A stretch of DNA of 64,000 bases from contig CP150548.1 in assembly GCA_049487715.1 (NCBI GenBank), positions 62,001 through 126,000 on the forward strand, read 5' to 3'. The notes under the pieces are model-generated. The model ran no database searches. It was not told the DNA's origin and saw only the letters and a list, made by a program, of their open reading frames with translations. The stretch is from Pycnococcus provasolii. Taxonomy: Eukaryota; Chlorophyta; Pseudoscourfieldiophyceae; Pseudoscourfieldiales. Positions within the stretch are counted from its first letter, which is position 1; every line of letters starts with the position of its first letter. Below are positions 59,327-64,000 of this stretch, piece after piece. Position numbers and translations under genes: made by a program.

Positions 59327-60695
59327 TCTGCTAGTTTTCGTGGGGAGGGGATTTTTTTTTTGGTTAGTCCCCCCACCACTTTGATGTAGAATTCTGAAAC
59401 CCCGAAACGACAGAAACGATCTGAAAAAGAAAACCCCAAACATGAAAAAAAAAATTAAAACCCTAACAGAGTCTATGTTGCACGCCTGAGATGTCGGACG
59501 AGTACGGAAGGATCCGTCTCGGGGGGGGGGGGAACCACACAAGCAACGTCACACAAGAAATATGTTCATGCCCGAAAGCAGGCCAGGTTTGAAATCGGGG
59601 ATTCGAATTCAAAACCCTAGCCCGTGGGCCAAAGGTCCCCTGAAATACGTGGTGGAGGAGGGCTCCCCCCTGGGCCTGCCCCCTCCATCAGTCCGTCATG
59701 CCAGGCGTCGTCGTCGTCGGCGCGTCCGGAAAAAAAAATGATTTTCCCCCTCGCATTCGGAGATAGTGCTCACTTATGGCGCCGCCGCCGCCATCGCCGC
59801 CATCGCGCTGCTTGACGCGCTCAGCATGGCTTAACATGTACGGTCCTGTGGTGCTACCAGGGGCTCCCCCGAAGAAACGGGTCGGCCTGTTGACTCCAGT
59901 CAGAGCCCCTCCAGAGCCAGCCATGGACCAGCTCGGAAAAATGTGGATACCTTAGACCACCACCTAACGTGTCGTCGACCTTAAGTAACTTATATGTACA
60001 GTAGGATAGACTAACTAACCATAGGCCACGATGGGATCGTGGTATGTTACTCGTAAACCTTGATTCGTTTCCTGTGTGACTGACTGCGACCTATCCTATC
60101 CGTACCAGGTGGTAGGAAGTACATAGGAAGGTCCTGGAGGAGATTGAAATTTGAAGTTTTCCCATACAAAACGACCGACAAGCTGGTCGGGCCGCTTGAT
60201 GAGGCCGCTCGTGCAAGATGGGCTGGCGCTGCAAACTTGTCGCGGGGGGGATTCACCAAGGGCGTGGCCGCGTGAATTCACACCGCCCTGTGAAGTTGAC
60301 GCGTGGTGAAGACGGGGAATGTTCGCGAGGGCTGTTCAAGAAATAAACCAGGACGCATTCTTGCGAAGGATCGTGAACCCAACAATCATCACCATCGAAG
60401 GAGAAGGGAAAGGGTGAAGGGAAAGGGCCGGACGGGGCGCAATCAACGGAGAGCCGCGGGCAATCAACAGGAAACCACCGAGGGGATTGGTCGAGGGGAT
60501 CCACCTGCGAACCTTTTCCGAACACCCTACCCCATTATAAGAAAGGCGATTTGAACTTATTTGTGCTTTTGAATTCCCCTTTCTTCCTCCCTCCCTCCCT
60601 CCTCCCTCCTCCTTCCGCCTCTTTGCCACCCGCGGCCTGCTCCGTCCGGCAACCAACGCACTCTACGGCTACGCTCCCCAACACAACAACAAGCC
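59327..60695. other. Gene-free stretch
   Basis: About 1.4 kb with no gene I can support. It contains a run of 12 G at 59521-59532, an AAACCCTAAC near 59457, and a CCTCC-rich pyrimidine tract at about 60585-60615 just upstream of the next start. Confidence 0.5.
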
Positions 60696-62362
60696 ATGGC
60701 CGCGTTCAAGCACGCCCAGGGGTGTTGTCGATCGCAGTATGCCTTCGGGGTGGCCGCCGTCTTACTTGCACTCTTGTGTGTGAACTTGCCAGGTACGTGC
60801 TTGCTTTGTATTGCCTTGTATCTTTGTATTTGCTAGCTTTCTCTTCCCACCTCTTCACTTCTCGATATATGTGCTTGCTCACTCACACTCCACGCGACCT
60901 ACGCAACTTGGCGTAAACAGGATGCGTGAACGCGACAACGCCGTCCTTCTACGGAATCACGGCGTATCCGCCGCCGCCACCACCAACCACGACGACGACG
61001 ACGACGACGACCGCGACCACGACCACCACGACCACGACCACGACCACCACGACCACCACGACCACGACCACGACCACGACGCTGGCATCACCCACGACGA
61101 CGACGACGACGCTGGCGTCCCCGCCACCGCCGGCTGCTGGGTACGCCGTGAAGAGCAAGATTATGCTCGTGGGATACACGGCCGCGACGTTCAACGACGC
61201 TGCCAAGTCGGCTTTCAAAGATGGTGTCAAGGCGCAGATGGGGCAGGGCGGAATCACGATCCAAAGCACTGACGTGATCATCAACAGCGTGACTGACCTC
61301 GAAACTCGCAAGGCGAGGCATCTGCTCGCAACGAATGCTGTTGTTGACTACAAGGTGGAGCTGAACACGGTGTCGGCAGTGAACCAGGCGTCAACAAGCT
61401 TGGGCTTTACGCAGACGACTTCTATTCTTCAGAAGCTGCAAGCGGCTGGACTGACCTCGCTAACTGGCATGATGATCAGAGAGCCACCTAGCACCCTTGC
61501 ACCACCGCCACCGCCGTCGACGGTGAGTCCGCCGCCACCACCACCGACGACGACGGTTGCACCACCGCCACCGCCGACTGGCGTGCCGAATCCTGCGCTG
61601 CTCGGCTACCTTGATGCTGGTGTTTATGTCAAGACGTTCACGACCACCTCTGTCACCTTCGAGGTTCACACGAACCAGCCTGCGACACTCATGTACGCCT
61701 TGGTGCCGCTTGGCCAGAACCCGCCTGAGGCTGGTTGGTTGACAAAGTCGTCTTACCTGATGTACTGGTGCAACATGAATTCAGGTGGTTCGTCAGGAGG
61801 TGGTGCCGGCAGTCGTCGTCACATCCTGCAGTCCTATCCCACGAAGCTGACAACGCCGTGCGTGTCGCTGGGATCGAGGGGTTCCCTTCAAACAAATGTT
61901 CCTGCACCGCCCGCGAAGCCGTCGCCACCGCCTCCGCCGGCAACGACAACCACAACAACCACAACACAATTCGTGGCTCCGTCATCCACTCCGTCGTCAA
62001 ATCCTCCATCAAATGGCGGGTTTGTTGGGGGAATGGGTGGACGACGACGCCTGCATGCATGGGTAACGTCGCGTCACGTTGCAACGGTCACCATCACGGG
62101 CATCGCGACAAATACGTATGACCTGCACGTCTCGGGCATTCCAGGCAATCCGCCAATCGCCACGTCTCCAAGTCTTCCGGTGAAGACCGTGAAGGTGACG
62201 CTCGGCAATCCGCCCAGCCCGCCGCCTGCAACGACGACGACGACGCTGGCCCCGTCGCCGCCACCACCAACCACGACGACGACGACAACGACGACACTAC
62301 CATCGCCGCCGCCGCCGCCGCCAACCACGACGACCACGACCACGACGACGCTGGCATCACCC

Positions 62363-62398
<36 letters not shown>

Positions 62399-63154
62399 AA
62401 TCCGCCTCCCCCGAATCCCCCGCCACCGCCGAAACTCTACGGCGTGGAGGTGGAGTTCAATCTGCTTAGCACAGGGGACGGCCTTCTTGTGGTCGAAACT
62501 TTTGACGCAGACAGGCAGGGGAAGTTCAAGGATAAGCTCGCCAAGGACGCGGGCGTTCCGGCAGAAGATGCGGTGCTCGAGCTAACCTATGGCATGGCTG
62601 TGCAGTTCAGCGTGTCCCAAGCATCATTCCTTCGAACGCCGAGCAGCACGAAGAAATTCGTCGAGAAGATCGCTGATTCCGTTGGCGTCGACGCGGACGA
62701 TGTGAAGGTCGAAGCCATCGGCCAGGTTGTGAAAGTCACTGTGGAAACCGATCGACCCGAGGAGGCTAAGCAGCTCAGCGCCAATCTGGAGAAAATTGGC
62801 GAAGGCGATGAAAATAGCGACCTCGTAGCAGCCTTGACAGACGCGGCTGCGACTGCATCCGTTGCCGTGCCGAGTGTTACAACGCCGCCAGGCAATGCCA
62901 CCACGACAACGGCTGGAAAGCTCACGATGTATGTACCGGTGGCAGCGCCCGCCGCGAACTTGACCAAGGCAAAGGAAATCGTCGGTGATGAGCGAAAACT
63001 TAAGCTTGGTATGGTGGAGGCGGGACTCTCAGCCGTGCAGCCGCAGATAACCGTTGATGTCACGCATGACCTCTTGTCGCCGCCGCCGCCGCCGCCGCCG
63101 CCGAGCCCGCCGCCGCCGCCAAGTCCGCCAAAACCGCCGCCGCCGCCGAGCCCC

Positions 63155-63186
<32 letters not shown>

Positions 63187-64000
63187 ACCGTGCAGTGCCA
63201 TCGGTTGCGAGGTGAAACAGGCCAGCCTCAGCTTTACGGAAGCGACGCCCGGTGATCCTGATGTGGCGTATGCGAAGGACCCGCTGCACACGCCAAGTGC
63301 GGACAACCTTACGCCGGCGGTCTTGGAGATCGAATTCTGGCTCAAGCCAAATTCGGCTAAGCTCACGGTGGGTGAGAGCTATTCTGTGCTTGCCATTCCA
63401 AATGCGCTGAGTGTGAACCTCATCAACGGCGGGAACACGAATCAGCTTGTGGTCTGTGCGGGCAATGACCAGTGTGCAGAGACGGCGACGACCGCAATTG
63501 CATCCAAGGCTGCAACGTTCATCACGGTCACAGTCACCAGCAGCTCCATCGGCGTTGCGGTGCGTACGACGCAGACGGCGAGCACGCCTGTCACAAGCAC
63601 CAAGTCGGATTTCACGATCGACATTACAGACATGCTGTCGCAAGGACTCGTCGTGGGCGCAAAGCCCAAGGGAGATTTCGCGGAACCCTTTACATTTGAA
63701 TCTGGACTCGAGGCGTCGGTGGACGAGTTGCGCTTCTTTGGAGGTGATGCAGCGCGCTCAACGGGAGAGGTGACGTCGAACATGTTCAGGAAGCTCAACT
63801 GCAGCACCACCAATGCATTGTACGCGCAATATGGATTCGACGAGGGGCAAGGAACCGGTGCTTCCGATGAGTGTGGCAGAGCTCCGGCGCTCGTTGTGCA
63901 CAAGCCTCAGTTCATGTGGACCACACCGGAAGCTGGATTAGGATTCAAGCTTTGCCACAGCACGTGTGGAGCTGGAGAGAATGCGTGCTCCGGCGCAGCT
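60696..64000 (+). CDS. Large Pro/Thr-rich extracellular matrix protein, 3' end beyond window
   Basis: Exon 1 (60696-60792) encodes a signal peptide (AFGVAAVLLALLCVNLPG). A 128-bp intron (60793-60920, GTACGT...AAACAG) is followed by an exon open to the window end; 1059 residues are visible. Poly-Pro and poly-Thr blocks separate several small domains. Two (about 75-180 and 500-610) share an alternating pattern around NDAAKSAFKDGVKAQ or KFKDKLAKDAGV and may be the same SEA-like matrix module. A Cys-containing beta domain (about 255-300) follows the first. The last visible part ends with a LamG-like pattern (VDELRFFGGDAARSTGEV...ALYAQYGFDEGQG). Three R-x-L sites recur (ARHLLA at 61314, SRRHILQ at 61813, GRRRLHA at 62038). 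Likely cell-wall or adhesion protein. C-terminus unknown. Confidence 0.78.

Noticed and set aside
59150-59330. Programmed frameshift at the A9 run
   Set aside because: Nothing beyond the homopolymer (no stimulatory structure that I can see) supports programmed slippage; an indel or pseudogene is simpler.
59570-59630. tRNA-like GATTCGAATTC box
   Set aside because: No acceptor stem, D-arm or anticodon arm pairing was found around it.
61000-61110. ACGACC/ACGACG tandem repeats as a possible CRISPR-like or satellite array
   Set aside because: They encode the poly-Thr stalk of the matrix protein in frame; there are no unique spacers.

Overview
The window looks like nuclear DNA of a green alga (Chlorophyta, probably a small marine or prasinophyte-grade lineage; this is inference). 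The evidence is a near-complete Mg-chelatase H subunit, a chlorophyll b reductase, an LHC-type chlorophyll-binding protein, proline-rich extracellular matrix glycoproteins of pherophorin/extensin type, two genes for dynein-arm biology (so a flagellated stage exists or existed), TGTAA motifs at several 3' ends, moderately GC-rich long exons and few, short GT-AG introns. No bacterial operons, tRNA, rRNA or CRISPR arrays were seen.

Layout. 1-3.3 kb is gene-poor and holds a complete, apparently recent short LTR retrotransposon (identical 204-bp LTRs, 5-bp target duplication) with only a gag-like ORF, inserted into a reading frame on the minus strand. 3.4-10.6 kb: a possible FHA-like protein, a secreted acidic protein, poorly resolved spliced or decayed coding pieces, a pentameric ligand-gated channel homologue carrying a SAM domain, and a divergently transcribed RlmL-type rRNA methyltransferase. 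11.5-26 kb: ZMYND10/DNAAF7-like dynein assembly factor, GT29 sialyltransferase-like enzyme, CHLH, a docking-complex-like coiled coil, and a CinA/MoCF-domain protein. 26-36 kb: a secreted Asp-box propeller plus class-I-like peroxidase protein, an inverted-repeat element, chlorophyll b reductase, a divergent LHC protein and an FMO. 36-47 kb: a transmembrane HRGP, pyruvate kinase, and an acidic coiled-coil protein. 47-64 kb: Strawberry-notch helicase, METTL7-like methyltransferase with a Tat-like signal, histidine phosphatase, DUF2854 plastid protein, His-rich secreted protein, an ankyrin-like protein whose end is built from a dispersed repeat, an AP2 plus PD-(D/E)XK-like frame split by a homopolymer, and the 5' part of a large proline/threonine-rich matrix protein that runs off the window.

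Themes. (1) Chlorophyll economy: synthesis (CHLH), chlorophyll b turnover (NYC1/NOL type), binding (LHC). (2) Cilia: DNAAF7-like and ODAD/ODA10-like genes about 8 kb apart. (3) Cell surface: three large Pro/Thr-rich secreted proteins share a recurrent dibasic-x-Leu motif between domains, suggesting common proteolytic processing. (4) Genome structure: short interstitial TTAGGG arrays lie close to several start codons, and a family of inverted-repeat elements sits at gene 3' ends. No gene has a recognisable close relative that fixes the species, and splice models are my own readings.
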